Shown: one piece after another, positions 34,872-44,488 of the stretch | Numbering within the stretch: position 1 is the stretch's first letter | Layout: every line of letters begins with the position of its first letter | Assembly (NCBI GenBank): GCA_963776675.1 | Contig: CAVZNR010000050.1 | Location: forward strand, 52,484 to 116,483 | Direction: 5' to 3' | Length of the DNA stretch: 64,000 nt | Origin: Hyphomicrobium_A sp963776675 | Lineage (GTDB): Bacteria > Pseudomonadota > Alphaproteobacteria > Rhizobiales > Hyphomicrobiaceae | The notes under the pieces: generated by a model | Databases searched by the model: none | The model's input: only the letters and a program-made list of their open reading frames with translations | Told to the model about the DNA's origin: nothing | Program-made: the position numbers and the translations under genes

Positions 34872-37409
34872 TCACCACAATCCGCCGCGGCCGGCGCCGA
34901 ACGTGGGCGTGCGCGCAGGCGTGGGATGATAGACATCCTCGGTCGGCGCCGCGTCGGCCGAGCCCGTCAGGCCGATCACCGAGTAGGCGTCGTCCGGCTC
35001 CTCGCCGGGCTTGAACGCCTCCATGATGCTGTCGGAGTCGTCGGCGGAGGCACGCAGGCCCGTGTGCAGGTCGACGCGCACGAGCTTGATGCCCGGCGGG
35101 ACACGGAACGGAGACGGCGGCGTGTCGGCGAGCGCCTCTGTCATGAAGGCGCCGAATACCGGCGCTGCGACGCGTCCGCCCGTCTGGCCTTTGCCCATAG
35201 GGCGGGGCGTGTCGTAGCCGACGAACACGCCGACCACGAGGTCAGGCGCGAAGCCGAGGAACCAGGCGTCCTTCTCCTCGTTGGTGGTGCCGGTCTTGCC
35301 GGCGAGCGGACGCCCCAACTTGCTCAGCGACTTCGCCGTGCCGCGCTGGATCACGCCCTCGAGGATCGAGGTGATCTGATAGGCGGTGTGCGGGTCCACG
35401 ATCTGTTTGCGGTCGTCTAGGATCACCGGCTCGTCCTGGCCCTCCCACGCCTCGGCCTTGCAGCCCTCGCAAGTGCGCTGATCGTGCTTCCACACGGTGT
35501 GCCCCCAGCGATCCTGGATGCGGTCGATCAAGGTCGCGCGCACCTGCTTGCCGCCGTTGGCGATCATGCAATAGCCGGTGGCAAGCCGCAGAAGCGTCGT
35601 CTCGCCGGCGCCGAGCGACATCGACAGAACGGGGAGTAGGTCGTCGTAGATGCCGAAGCGGCGCGCGTACTCGGTGATGAGCGGCATGCCCAGATCCTGC
35701 GCGAGCCGCACCGTCATCTGGTTGCGCGAATGCTCGATGCCAAAACGCAGCGTCGCAGGACCAGCGGACCCCTCCTTCTCGTAGTTCTCCGGCTTCCAGA
35801 TGTCCTGCCCTGGGCCCTGCTCGATCTCGATGGGCGCATCCAGCACGATCGAGGTGGGCTTGTAGCCGTTGTCGATGGCGGCCGCGTAGACGAAGGGCTT
35901 GAACGAGGAGCCGGGCTGGCGCTTCGCCTGGATCGCGCGGTCGAACTGGCTGCGGTCGAAGGAGAACCCGCCGACGTCGGCCAGCACGCGGCCGGTGTTG
36001 GGATCGAGCGCGATGATGCCGCCACCCACTTCCGGAATCTGCATCAAAGACCAAACGCCGGCCAGGTCGTCGGGATCCTTCGGCGCCACGTAGATCACGT
36101 CGCCGGGCGCAAGCACGTCGGTGACGGCCTTGGGCGCAGGCTTGCCTGGGGGCTTGGCCCACTTGACCTCGTCAAAGCCGATCTCAACCGCCTCGCGGTT
36201 GTCGACGAGCGTACCGTCCTGCTGCTTTTCCGGGTTGAGCCCGACGACCGCCTTGGTCGCGTCCGTCTTGAGCACCACGCCCAGCCGCCAAGGCTGAATG
36301 TCATTCGGGCTGTCGATGGCCCTCAGCTCCGCACCCCAGTCGCCCGCGATGTCGATCTTCTTGACCGGCCCGCGCCAGCCTTTGCGGCGATCGAAGGCGA
36401 CGAGCCCGCCGACCAGCGCCTTGCGGGCGATCTTCTGCAGGCGCGGATCAAGCGTGGTGCGCACCGACAGACCGCCGCCGTAGAGCTTGTCCTCGCCATA
36501 GGCGCCAAGCAGCGTACGCCGCACCTCCTCGGCGAAATACTCGGCTGCGAAGATATGCGCACCCGTCGGGCGGAGGTTGACACCCAGCGGCTTCGCCTTG
36601 GCCTCTTTCGCCTCCTCCTCGGTGATGTAGCCGTTCTCCCGCATCTGGCCGATAATCCAGTTGCGACGGGCGATCGCCGCCGCGGTCTTGCGGAACGGGT
36701 GATAGTTGTTGGGAGCTTTGGGCAGCGCCGCCAGATACGCCGCCTCCTCGATCGTGAGGTCGCGCAGCTCTTTGTTGAAGTAGCTCAAGCTCGCCGCGGC
36801 AACGCCATAGGCGCCGATCCCGAGGTAGATCTCGTTGAGATAGAGCTCGAGAATCTTGTCCTTCGAGTACGTGCGCTCGATGCGGACGGCGAGGATCGCC
36901 TCCTTGACCTTGCGCTCCATGGAGCGCTCGCTCGTCAGCAGGAAGTTCTTGGCGACCTGCTGGGTAATGGTCGACGCACCCTCGACGCGACGCGACCTCC
37001 CCTGGATCTTGTCCTGGACGAGCTTGAAGACGGCGCGCGCAATACCCTGAAAGTCCACGCCGCCGTGCTGGTAGAAGCGGCTGTCCTCCGCCGACAGGAA
37101 GGCGGCGATCACGCGCTTCGGGATCGTATTGATGGGCACGAAGATACGCCGCTCACGTGCGTACTCGGCAATGAGCGCGCCGTTGTGCGCGTGAATGCGC
37201 GTCATCACCGGCGGCTCGTACTTGGCAAGGCTCTCGTAGTCGGGGAGGTCCTGGGAGAACTTCCACAAGACGAAGCCGGCGCCCGCCGAGCCGACGATAA
37301 ACAAGACCACGGCAGCCGCGAACCCGAAGCCCAGGAAGCTCAGGAGCAGGCTCTTGCGCCGCCTGCGCCTGGGCGGCGCCGGTTGCTGCGGAGGGAAGGA
37401 GGCGCGCAT
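34872..37409 (-). CDS. mrcA: Penicillin-binding protein 1A
   Basis: An 845-residue bifunctional class A penicillin-binding protein. An Arg/Pro-rich cytoplasmic start is followed by one membrane helix at about 21-48. The glycosyltransferase (GT51) domain carries FLSAEDSRFYQHGGVDFQGI and EGASTITQQVAKNFLL. The transpeptidase domain carries SSFK (SxxK, in RQPGSSFKPFVYAA), SRN (EHSRNQMT) and KTGTT (LAGKTGTTNEEKDAW). Between them lies an extended insertion of about 130 residues typical of alphaproteobacterial PBP1A. It makes and cross-links peptidoglycan. The amidase gene lies just upstream on the same strand. Confidence 0.96.
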   Translation of the reverse strand: MRASFPPQQPAPPRRRRRKSLLLSFLGFGFAAAVVLFIVGSAGAGFVLWKFSQDLPDYESLAKYEPPVMTRIHAHNGALIAEYARERRIFVPINTIPKRVIAAFLSAEDSRFYQHGGVDFQGIARAVFKLVQDKIQGRSRRVEGASTITQQVAKNFLLTSERSMERKVKEAILAVRIERTYSKDKILELYLNEIYLGIGAYGVAAASLSYFNKELRDLTIEEAAYLAALPKAPNNYHPFRKTAAAIARRNWIIGQMRENGYITEEEAKEAKAKPLGVNLRPTGAHIFAAEYFAEEVRRTLLGAYGEDKLYGGGLSVRTTLDPRLQKIARKALVGGLVAFDRRKGWRGPVKKIDIAGDWGAELRAIDSPNDIQPWRLGVVLKTDATKAVVGLNPEKQQDGTLVDNREAVEIGFDEVKWAKPPGKPAPKAVTDVLAPGDVIYVAPKDPDDLAGVWSLMQIPEVGGGIIALDPNTGRVLADVGGFSFDRSQFDRAIQAKRQPGSSFKPFVYAAAIDNGYKPTSIVLDAPIEIEQGPGQDIWKPENYEKEGSAGPATLRFGIEHSRNQMTVRLAQDLGMPLITEYARRFGIYDDLLPVLSMSLGAGETTLLRLATGYCMIANGGKQVRATLIDRIQDRWGHTVWKHDQRTCEGCKAEAWEGQDEPVILDDRKQIVDPHTAYQITSILEGVIQRGTAKSLSKLGRPLAGKTGTTNEEKDAWFLGFAPDLVVGVFVGYDTPRPMGKGQTGGRVAAPVFGAFMTEALADTPPSPFRVPPGIKLVRVDLHTGLRASADDSDSIMEAFKPGEEPDDAYSVIGLTGSADAAPTEDVYHPTPARTPTFGAGRGGLW

Positions 37410-37550
37410 AAACCTCTAGTCCGTGGATCGGGCGTATCGGGGCGGGCCTTCACGATACAAGAAGCCGCCGCCGCGACCGAGGCACCATAGCATGGATTGT
37501 GGCATCAAGTCGTCGCTCGTTCAGGTTTAGATAACGTTGAGACGGCGGTC

Positions 37551-38918
37551 TCAGGGTGCGCGCGCCGTCCGTTTGGAGAAATAGGAGTCGACGGCGCCCC
37601 CGATGGATGCCGCCACCTGCTTCTGCCAGGAGGCGGAGCTGAGCAGCTTCTCGTCGTCCTTATGGCTCATGTAGCCCAGTTCGACGAGCACCGAGGGCGT
37701 GTCCGCCTGTCGCAGCACCTTAAATGCGGCCGAGCGTTGCGGGTCGCGCGAGAGCACGATGGTCTTGCCCAGTCGCTTGACCAGGGTGTTGGAGAAATCA
37801 GCGGAGAAATTGGCCGTCTCGCGCTTCAGCAGGTCGATGAGGATCGAGCGCACCTGGCTCTTCTCCTCGTACTCCTCCGTCTCCAGGCCGGCGATGGCGT
37901 CGGAGGCGTTCTCTTTCTCGGCCATGCGGCGGGCCGCCTCGTCGGAGGCGCGCTCCGAAAGCGTATAGACCGTGGCACCGCGCACGGTGTTGGCGAAATT
38001 CTTCTGCGCGATCGCGTCGGCGTGCAGCGAAATGAACAGGTCGGCGGCAAGCTTGCGCGATCTCTTGAGCCGCTCGTCGAGCGACACGAACACGTCGCGC
38101 GAGCGCGTCATGTACACCTGATAGCGGCCACCCGCCGCAAGCTGCGCCTTGAGCTGCTTGGCGACCGCCAGTACCACCTTCTTTTCCGGCACGCCGTGCG
38201 GGCTCTGGGTGCCCGGGTCGACGCCGCCGTGCCCGGCATCGATGAGGATGACCGGCTTGACCCGATCCTTCGGCTTCTTGACCGAGCCTTCCTCGATGTC
38301 GGGCTTGGCGCTGGCGCTCGCTGAGCGCTGCCCGCCGGTGCCGGCACCGAACGCCTGCGCCGTCGTGGGCACCAGCTCCACGGTGAGCCGCACGCCGTGC
38401 CCGCGCGCCGTCATCTCGGCCTTGCGGATGATCACCGGCGTCTTGGTGTCGAGAACGATGCGTGCCTTGCCGGCCGACAGCAGCCCGAAGCGGTACGCCG
38501 TCACCAGGCCCTTGCCATCCTGGCCGGTGCCGTCGGGAAGGCGGAAGGTCACGTCGGGCAGATCGACGACCACCCGATAGGGATTGGCGAGCGTGAAGAC
38601 CTCCGCCGGCACACCGGCGCTCAGATCGAGACTGAAGGTCGTTTGCTGCTTGGTGCCCGTGAGCTCGGCGCGCCGCGCCTCCACCGTCGCGCTCTTGCGA
38701 TGCACGCTCGTCGTCGTGCGCTGCTCGGCAACGCGCAACCGCCGGCTGGAAGGGCGTGCAACCTCAGCGGGAGATACAAAAGACGGCGCTGCGGCAACGG
38801 ACGGGTAGCCAGCGTCGGCTCGCGGGCCCGCAGCGGCGGCCGCAGCATCCGGCAGGAGGACGATGGCCAGCCCCAAGACCAGTGGTGCCCACGTCATTCG
38901 CCCCCGCATGAGTTGCAT
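37551..38918 (-). CDS. amiC: N-acetylmuramoyl-L-alanine amidase (AMIN + Amidase_3)
   Basis: A 455-residue secreted enzyme. A signal peptide is present at the N-terminus (WAPLVLGLAIVLLPDAAAAA). An AMIN domain at about 90-190 (TFSLDLSAGVPAEVFTLANPYRVVVDLPDV) should target the septum or envelope. The Amidase_3 domain begins near 222 with VILIDAGHGGVDPGTQ, and the second zinc-ligand region is DLFISLHADAIAQ; the catalytic Glu is in VLVELGYMSHKDDEKLL. It cleaves stem peptides from peptidoglycan at cell separation. The gene precedes mrcA on the minus strand, with a 141-base gap. Confidence 0.93.
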   Translation of the reverse strand: MQLMRGRMTWAPLVLGLAIVLLPDAAAAAAGPRADAGYPSVAAAPSFVSPAEVARPSSRRLRVAEQRTTTSVHRKSATVEARRAELTGTKQQTTFSLDLSAGVPAEVFTLANPYRVVVDLPDVTFRLPDGTGQDGKGLVTAYRFGLLSAGKARIVLDTKTPVIIRKAEMTARGHGVRLTVELVPTTAQAFGAGTGGQRSASASAKPDIEEGSVKKPKDRVKPVILIDAGHGGVDPGTQSPHGVPEKKVVLAVAKQLKAQLAAGGRYQVYMTRSRDVFVSLDERLKRSRKLAADLFISLHADAIAQKNFANTVRGATVYTLSERASDEAARRMAEKENASDAIAGLETEEYEEKSQVRSILIDLLKRETANFSADFSNTLVKRLGKTIVLSRDPQRSAAFKVLRQADTPSVLVELGYMSHKDDEKLLSSASWQKQVAASIGGAVDSYFSKRTARAP

Positions 38919-39736
38919 CGACCCCGATCCGTTTGTGCGCCACCGCCCTGACGCTCTATGTCCCTGTGAAATTTAACGAAATCTTGGTCGAATCTCCCTA
39001 AATTTGTGGAGAGTTGACTGGGATGCCCGGCAGCGCGGCACTTATAACACGCTTGCAAGGCCCTCGGTGAACCCGTACTTATTTGGTTTGTTGCTGCTGG
39101 GGTCCCCCCTCGGCGGGAGCATGTGTGCGCCGCAAGAACACCGCATAAGGGCCTGTCGCCCCCGGGTTCCCGCCGGATCGCCGCTCCCGAAGAGCAAAAC
39201 CTTGGCAGACGACGATCAATGATCGTCGAGCGCCCGGTTGTACCCGCCCCGAGTTCCCTAGATGGGCAGGGCTTTGGCCCGGCGCTTGGCGGCTCTGGAG
39301 ACATCTGATCACCACCAACTGATTTGCGACTCTAGCAATTCAAAGCAGCAGCGCTCCCCTCGCGCGCCCAAAGAAAGGAAGGCCATTTGAGCCGACGGGA
39401 CCAACGTCCCCGCCGCTCAATCCGACGGGAGTACATCGACGGACCCTGTCCTTGGAAGGGCGGGCGTCTCCCATCAACTGGAAGTCTTGAAATGCACACC
39501 GTGAGCACGTGTCGTCTTGAGGCCCCTGCGCGCATGGATCAGCGCCGCGGGGCACGGTCGGCTTTGGTCGGCCCAAGAGGACTGCGTGCCGCAGCCATCA
39601 CCCCTTCACTTTATTTTTCTCTTCAAACAAACGCGCGCGCCCGAGAGCGGCATCGCGTCGGCACCGGTCTCATACCGTCAGGCTTTGTGACCGGGAGCGG
39701 CAGTCCGCCCCGCAGGCGTGCCAAGGATCGGCACAC
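38919..39736 (+). other. Long intergenic region: amidase promoter and probable rne leader
   Basis: 818 bases without a convincing coding frame. The left end must hold the promoter of the amidase gene. The remainder, up to rne, is probably a long 5' leader. It contains a hairpin at 39210-39228 (CGACGAT, loop, ATCGTCG), another at 39397-39410 (GGGAC, loop, GTCCC), an AT-rich stretch near 39610-39635, and a hairpin over the ribosome-binding site. Long autoregulatory leaders are known for rne in enterobacteria; here the same is inferred. Confidence 0.5.
39718..39734 (+). promoter_or_regulatory. Hairpin presenting the rne Shine-Dalgarno in its loop
   Basis: GTGCC (39718-39722) pairs with GGCAC (39730-39734). 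The 7-base loop AAGGATC contains the AAGGA ribosome-binding site, 9 bases before the ATG at 39737. A stem this short is weak, but its placement could modulate ribosome access or RNase E cleavage of its own message. Confidence 0.45.
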
Positions 39737-42700
39737 ATGTCCAACAACAAGATGCTTATTGACGCCACGCACCCGGAGGAAACTCGGGTCGTGGTGCTTC
39801 GTGGAGGCCGGGTAGAGGAGTTCGACTTCGAATCCGCCGCGCGCAAGCTCCTTCGCGGCAACATCTATCTCGCCAAGGTGACGCGCGTGGAGCCGTCCCT
39901 GCAGGCGGCGTTCGTCGAGTATGGCGGGAACCGGCACGGATTCCTTGCCTTCAACGAAATCCATCCCGACTACTACCAAATCCCGATGGCGGACCGTCAG
40001 GCCCTCATCGAGGAGGAGGCTGCGGCTGAAGCGGCCGAGGAGGCCGCCGTCGATGCGCGCGCCGAGGCCATGGCCCGCCGCCGCAATCGCTCGCGCGGCC
40101 CCGAGAACGGCGACGAGCCCCGCGACCACGCCGGCGCCGATCACGACGATGACCAAGACCATGATCACGACAATGATCATGACCACGAACATGACCAGGA
40201 GGTCGACGACGCCGGTGGTGACGGCGGGCCCAATCACGACGAGGGCGACGAGCCGCACCACCATACGATGGCGGAGTCCTCGATGCCGGCGGACGACCGC
40301 CTCGTCGCGCCCGAGAGCGCGGCAAACGAGGACGAGAACCTCGCCGCCAATGAGAACATGGCCGAGGCGTCCAATGGCGACGAGCCCGGGGCCGAAGCCG
40401 GCGCCGAGTCGGCCAGGAGCGAAAACGGCGGCGAAAACGGCGTGCAAGAGGTCGAGGCCAACGGCGCCTCCACCGAGGCCGAGCGCGTCGAGCAGGTCGG
40501 CTCGGGCGAGGATGCCCTCGAGGAGCTGCCCTCGCGTCCGCGCCGGCGTCCGCGCAGCTACAAGATCCAGGAGGTCATCAAGCGCCGCCAGGTGATCCTG
40601 GTGCAGGTCGTCAAGGAGGAGCGCGGCAACAAGGGCGCAGCGCTCACGACCTATCTGTCGCTGGCCGGCCGCTACACCGTCCTGATGCCCAACACCGCGC
40701 GCGGCGGCGGCATCTCCCGCAAGATCACCCAGCCGCAGGACCGCAAGCGCCTCAAGGCGATCGCCGCCGATCTCGAGGTGCCCGAGGGCATGGGGCTGAT
40801 CATCCGCACCGCGGGTGCTGCACGCACCAAGCAGGAGATCAAGCGTGACTTCGAGTACCTGCTGCGTCTGTGGGAGAGCGTGCGCGATCTCACCTTGCAC
40901 AGCCAGGCGCCGAGCCTCGTCTACGAGGAAGGCAACCTGATCAAGCGCTCGATCCGCGATCTCTATAACAAGGATGTCGACGAGGTCATCGTCGCCGGGC
41001 AGGAGTCCTACAAAGACGCCAAGGACTTCATGCGCATGCTCATGCCGAGCCATGCCAAGAACGTAAACCTCTACCAGGAGCCTGAGCCGCTCTTCACGCG
41101 CCACAAGATCGAGAGCCAGCTCAATGCCATGTTCAGCCCGTACGTCACGCTGCGCTCCGGCGGCTACCTGGTCATCAACCAGACCGAGGCGCTCGTTGCC
41201 GTCGACGTGAACTCCGGCAAATCCACGCGCGAGTTCTCCATCGAGGAGACGGCGCTCAACACCAACCTGGAAGCCTCCGACGAGATCGCGCGCCAGTTGA
41301 AGCTGCGCGATCTTGCAGGCCTCATCGTCGTCGACTTCATCGACATGGAGGAGAAGCGCAACAACCGGGCGGTCGAGCGCCGCCTCAAGGAAGCGCTGCG
41401 CCACGACCGCGCCCGCATCCAGGTCGGGCGCATCAGCCACTTCGGCCTGCTCGAGATGTCGCGCCAGCGCCTGCGCACCGGCGTGCTCGAAGGCTCCACC
41501 TCGCAGTGCGCGCACTGCCAGGGCACGGGCATCATCCGCTCCACCGAGTCGGTGGCACTCGCGGTGCTGCGCGGGCTCGAGGACGCCATCATGGCGGGCG
41601 CGCGCACTCCGCTCGTCGCCAGCACGACGCCGTCGGTGGCGCTCTACATCCTCAACAACAAGCGCCCCTTCATCAACGACATGGAGACGCGTCACGGGCT
41701 TCCCATCACGGTGATGGGGACCGACAAGCTCGCCGGCGCCAACTTCACCATCGAGAAGGGTGCAGCCCCCGCACTGCCGCAGCGTCGCGTCGAACGCGCC
41801 GCCGTCAATATGGACTGGGGCTTCGACGAATCCGACGAGGGCACGGAGGCCGATGAGCCGATCGCAGTGCGTCAGCCTGCGCGTAGCCCCGACGCGGAAG
41901 ATCAGCAAGGTGACGGCTCGCGTCGCCGCCGCCGGCGCCGCCGGCGCGGAGGCGGCCGACGCGAAGACCGGCCCGAGGCTGGTGCATCCGACGACTGGCG
42001 GGGCGATTCCGACCACGCCCCCGACCGCGCCATGGAAGCGCACGAGGACGATGTCGAATCCGTCGGCGGCGATGATGCGCCGGTCGAGGCACGCGGCGAG
42101 TTCGACGACGAGGCGCGCGAGCAGCCGCGCAACGGCGAGGATCGCGGCGGACAGCGCAGCCGCCGGCGCGGACGGCGCGGCGGACGCCGCGGTCGCGAGC
42201 GTCGCGCAGCGGAAGCGCGGGTTGGTGGCGACGAGCAGCCCGACGTCGGGTTCCCCAGCGAGGGCTCCCGGTCTGGCGAAAGCTACGAGCCCAGCGACAG
42301 TTTCGAGCCGCCCCACAGCTCCGAGCCTGCCGAAGCGTCCCCATCCCGCGACGCGGACATTGCACCCGAGCCCGCACGCAACGGTGCCGACACCGCACAG
42401 GAAAAGGTCCGGGCCCCGCGCCGCCAGAGCAAGTCTGCGCCGGCACACGCCAGCGAGGAGATCCACGACAAGCCCCATCCTGAGCCCGAGCCGGTTGCCC
42501 AGGATGCACCCGTAACGGCCGAGCCTGTTGCGCCCAAGCGGTCACGTCATCGCGCTGGCGCCAGCGAGCCGCGTATCGAGCGCATCGTGGTCGGCAGCAA
42601 GGCCGGCGACAGCGCTGCGGCCGGCGACGTCGCGACCGAGGACACCGCGGCCGCGCCGGCGCGCAAAGGCTGGTGGCAGCGCCGGCTCGGCGGCGAATAA
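39737..42700 (+). CDS. rne: Ribonuclease E
   Basis: A 987-residue endoribonuclease. The N-terminal S1 domain is split by an insertion of about 170 residues (about 115-275) that is rich in Asp, His and Glu, including a DHDHDNDHDHEHDQE-type run. The catalytic core follows: AVDVNSGKSTREFSIEETALNTN and GLIVVDFIDMEEKRNNR carry the Mg-binding Asp residues, and CAHCQGTG is the zinc-link of the tetramer interface. The C-terminal 300 residues are a disordered scaffold rich in Arg and Glu/Asp (RRRRRRRRGGGRRED-type) that should bind RNA and degradosome partners. The gene is followed by a strong terminator. Confidence 0.96.
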   Translation: MSNNKMLIDATHPEETRVVVLRGGRVEEFDFESAARKLLRGNIYLAKVTRVEPSLQAAFVEYGGNRHGFLAFNEIHPDYYQIPMADRQALIEEEAAAEAAEEAAVDARAEAMARRRNRSRGPENGDEPRDHAGADHDDDQDHDHDNDHDHEHDQEVDDAGGDGGPNHDEGDEPHHHTMAESSMPADDRLVAPESAANEDENLAANENMAEASNGDEPGAEAGAESARSENGGENGVQEVEANGASTEAERVEQVGSGEDALEELPSRPRRRPRSYKIQEVIKRRQVILVQVVKEERGNKGAALTTYLSLAGRYTVLMPNTARGGGISRKITQPQDRKRLKAIAADLEVPEGMGLIIRTAGAARTKQEIKRDFEYLLRLWESVRDLTLHSQAPSLVYEEGNLIKRSIRDLYNKDVDEVIVAGQESYKDAKDFMRMLMPSHAKNVNLYQEPEPLFTRHKIESQLNAMFSPYVTLRSGGYLVINQTEALVAVDVNSGKSTREFSIEETALNTNLEASDEIARQLKLRDLAGLIVVDFIDMEEKRNNRAVERRLKEALRHDRARIQVGRISHFGLLEMSRQRLRTGVLEGSTSQCAHCQGTGIIRSTESVALAVLRGLEDAIMAGARTPLVASTTPSVALYILNNKRPFINDMETRHGLPITVMGTDKLAGANFTIEKGAAPALPQRRVERAAVNMDWGFDESDEGTEADEPIAVRQPARSPDAEDQQGDGSRRRRRRRRRGGGRREDRPEAGASDDWRGDSDHAPDRAMEAHEDDVESVGGDDAPVEARGEFDDEAREQPRNGEDRGGQRSRRRGRRGGRRGRERRAAEARVGGDEQPDVGFPSEGSRSGESYEPSDSFEPPHSSEPAEASPSRDADIAPEPARNGADTAQEKVRAPRRQSKSAPAHASEEIHDKPHPEPEPVAQDAPVTAEPVAPKRSRHRAGASEPRIERIVVGSKAGDSAAAGDVATEDTAAAPARKGWWQRRLGGE

Positions 42701-42732
42701 TCGGCCGCACACACGTCTCGTCGAACATCACG

Positions 42733-42764
42733 GGCCGGAGGCGCTTTCGCCTCCGGCCTTTTTT
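42733..42764 (+). terminator. Intrinsic terminator of rne
   Basis: A perfect 11-bp stem, GGCCGGAGGCG (42733-42743) and CGCCTCCGGCC (42748-42758), with a CTTT loop and six T residues after it, 32 bases beyond the rne stop. Confidence 0.95.
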
Positions 42765-42860
42765 CATGTTGAGAGCCGGGCGCCACGTCGAGACAAGCCC
42801 GGAGCATCCGGAATAAGACTCTCCACACGGGCCCATCCTTGCTTGCAAAGAGACACGCTC

Positions 42861-43694
42861 ATGCCCGCCATCGGCGCCACTCACGACTGGGGACACTACA
42901 AACCGCGCGGGCTCGCCGCGGTCGGCATAGGCCTGACGCGCCACCGCGTCGTGCGCGGTGCGCTGCGCCGTGTCGTCGGCGGCGCCGTGAGCGGCATGCA
43001 GCCCTGCTTCGACGTCGAGATCGAAGGGCTCAGAATGCGCTGCATGGCGCGCGACAACTACACCGAGTGGGGCTTGGTGTTCACCGGCGCCCGGCAGGAT
43101 CGCAGCGGTCGCGACATCATTCTTTCCGAGCTTGCGCCCGGCGACGTGTTCGTCGACGTGGGGGCCAACTGCGGCACCTATTCGCTGTTTGCCGCCCGCC
43201 GCGTCGGCGCCGGCGGCCGCGTCGTCGCGATCGAGCCCATGCCCGAGATGATCGAGCGCCTGCGCTTCAACGTGCACGCCAACGGCTTTGCCAACATCCA
43301 TATCTTCGAGACGGCCGTCGGTCCCCAAGAGGGATCCGCCACTCTGTTCGTCGACGAGGAGCGGCGCGGGCATTCAAGCCTCGCCGACGAGGTGGGGCGC
43401 GATGGCGCAAAACGCACCACCGTCCCCGTCACGACGCTGCACGCCATCGTGACGCAAGCGCGCCTTGAGCGCATCGACGCCTTGAAGATCGACATCGAGG
43501 GTTACGAGGACCGCGCTCTTGTACCGTTCATAAAAACCGCCGCGCGCAACCTCTGGCCGCGGCGCCTGTACATGGAGACCACGTGGCGGCCACGCTGGGA
43601 GGCCGACTGCGTGGCCGAGCTCGTAGAGGCGGGCTATTGCATTGCCTGGCAGGGCCGCGGCGACGTGCTGCTGGAGCTGCCGCCGAAAGTTTGA
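42861..43694 (+). CDS. FkbM family methyltransferase
   Basis: A 277-residue protein from the ATG at 42861 with AAGAGA upstream. The FkbM SAM domain is clear: GDVFVDVGANCGTYSLFAARRVGAGGRVVAIEPMPEMIERLRFN, then IHIFETAVGPQEGSATLF and RIDALKIDIEGYEDRAL near the end. FkbM enzymes usually O-methylate sugars or polyketides. The substrate is unknown and no biosynthetic cluster lies beside it. A bidirectional terminator separates it from the convergent Spy-like gene. Confidence 0.88.
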   Translation: MPAIGATHDWGHYKPRGLAAVGIGLTRHRVVRGALRRVVGGAVSGMQPCFDVEIEGLRMRCMARDNYTEWGLVFTGARQDRSGRDIILSELAPGDVFVDVGANCGTYSLFAARRVGAGGRVVAIEPMPEMIERLRFNVHANGFANIHIFETAVGPQEGSATLFVDEERRGHSSLADEVGRDGAKRTTVPVTTLHAIVTQARLERIDALKIDIEGYEDRALVPFIKTAARNLWPRRLYMETTWRPRWEADCVAELVEAGYCIAWQGRGDVLLELPPKV

Positions 43695-43704
43695 GCGTAC
43701 ACGA

Positions 43705-43735
43705 AAAAGGGCCGGAGACACGCTCCGACCCTTTG
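43705..43735. terminator. Bidirectional intrinsic terminator
   Basis: AAAGGGCCGGAG (43707-43718) and CTCCGACCCTTT (43724-43735) pair with one C-A mismatch around a 5-base loop. Flanking A and T runs allow termination both of the FkbM gene (+) and of the Spy-like gene (-), which ends at 43757. Confidence 0.8.
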
Positions 43736-43756
43736 GCGTTTGGACGTCAGGCGAGG

Positions 43757-44368
43757 CTAGTTGCAGCTCTTGCCGTGGCCGCCACCCATCATCGCCCAAC
43801 GGCGTCCGTGATGGCCACCGCCGTGCCCGTGCCGACCGCCACCGCTGTGGGCGAAGCGACGCAGCACGTGATTGGCAACCTCTTTCTGCTCGTCCGACAG
43901 CGAGGCGTAGAACGGCTTCACCGTCTCGGCGAACGCCTTGGTCTTGCTCGCGCGCTCGCTCATCTTGGTGGCCCGATCGGCCATGCGCTCGCTCTGCTTC
44001 TCGATGCGCTCGGGCAGCGCCAGCTTCTCACGCTTGCCATCCTTGTCGCGCTCTGCACGCCGCTCCTCGTGCTTTGAGCGCCACTCCTCGCGCATCTTGC
44101 GATGCTCGGCGTAGTCGGCGCGGATTTTCTCCTCGACCGGCGCCCAAAGCGTCTCCTGCTCCGGCGTCAGTTTGAGTGCCGCCTTTGCCATGGCGATGCG
44201 TCCGTCCTCGAGCCGCGACTGCACCTCCGGCGACGGGCCGCGCGGACCATCGCGATCCTCTGCAACCGGCGGCCCTGACGGCTCGTCGGCCTGCTGCGCC
44301 AATACAATTCCAGCCGGTACAGTGGCGGCCAAAAGCGTAATGGCCAGCGCACGTGTCAACTTGTTCAT
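43757..44368 (-). CDS. Spy/CpxP-like LTXXQ-motif periplasmic protein
   Basis: A 203-residue secreted protein. A signal peptide ends near residue 25 (VLAQQ). Two LTxxQ-type motifs are visible: LTPEQETLW and LSDEQKEV, separated by a long highly charged helical region (HRKMREEWRSKHEERRAERDKDG-type). The C-terminus is Gly/His-rich (GGGRHGHGGGHHGRRW) and could bind metal. Spy and CpxP are periplasmic chaperones or metal sensors in envelope stress; this protein likely has a related role. Start ATG at 44368. Confidence 0.82.
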   Translation of the reverse strand: MNKLTRALAITLLAATVPAGIVLAQQADEPSGPPVAEDRDGPRGPSPEVQSRLEDGRIAMAKAALKLTPEQETLWAPVEEKIRADYAEHRKMREEWRSKHEERRAERDKDGKREKLALPERIEKQSERMADRATKMSERASKTKAFAETVKPFYASLSDEQKEVANHVLRRFAHSGGGRHGHGGGHHGRRWAMMGGGHGKSCN

Positions 44369-44488
44369 GTGTCTCTCCTGATTGCACTGCCAGCGACGGC
44401 CTCTCGCGCCGCTGTTGAATCTGGAAACGCGCCGAGGCGGTCCGATCCGTCGTCGTTCATGTTGCGATTTGGTAATGCGCGCGGACGC

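Noticed and set aside
35730..37490. 586-codon plus-strand frame opposite mrcA
   Set aside because: Composition is that of a shadow, and PBP1A motifs on the minus strand are complete.
39623..42478. 951-codon open frame on the minus strand opposite rne
   Set aside because: It mirrors the codon structure of rne in high-GC DNA and has Val/Leu/Arg/Gly/His-skewed composition with no domain. rne motifs on the plus strand are unambiguous.
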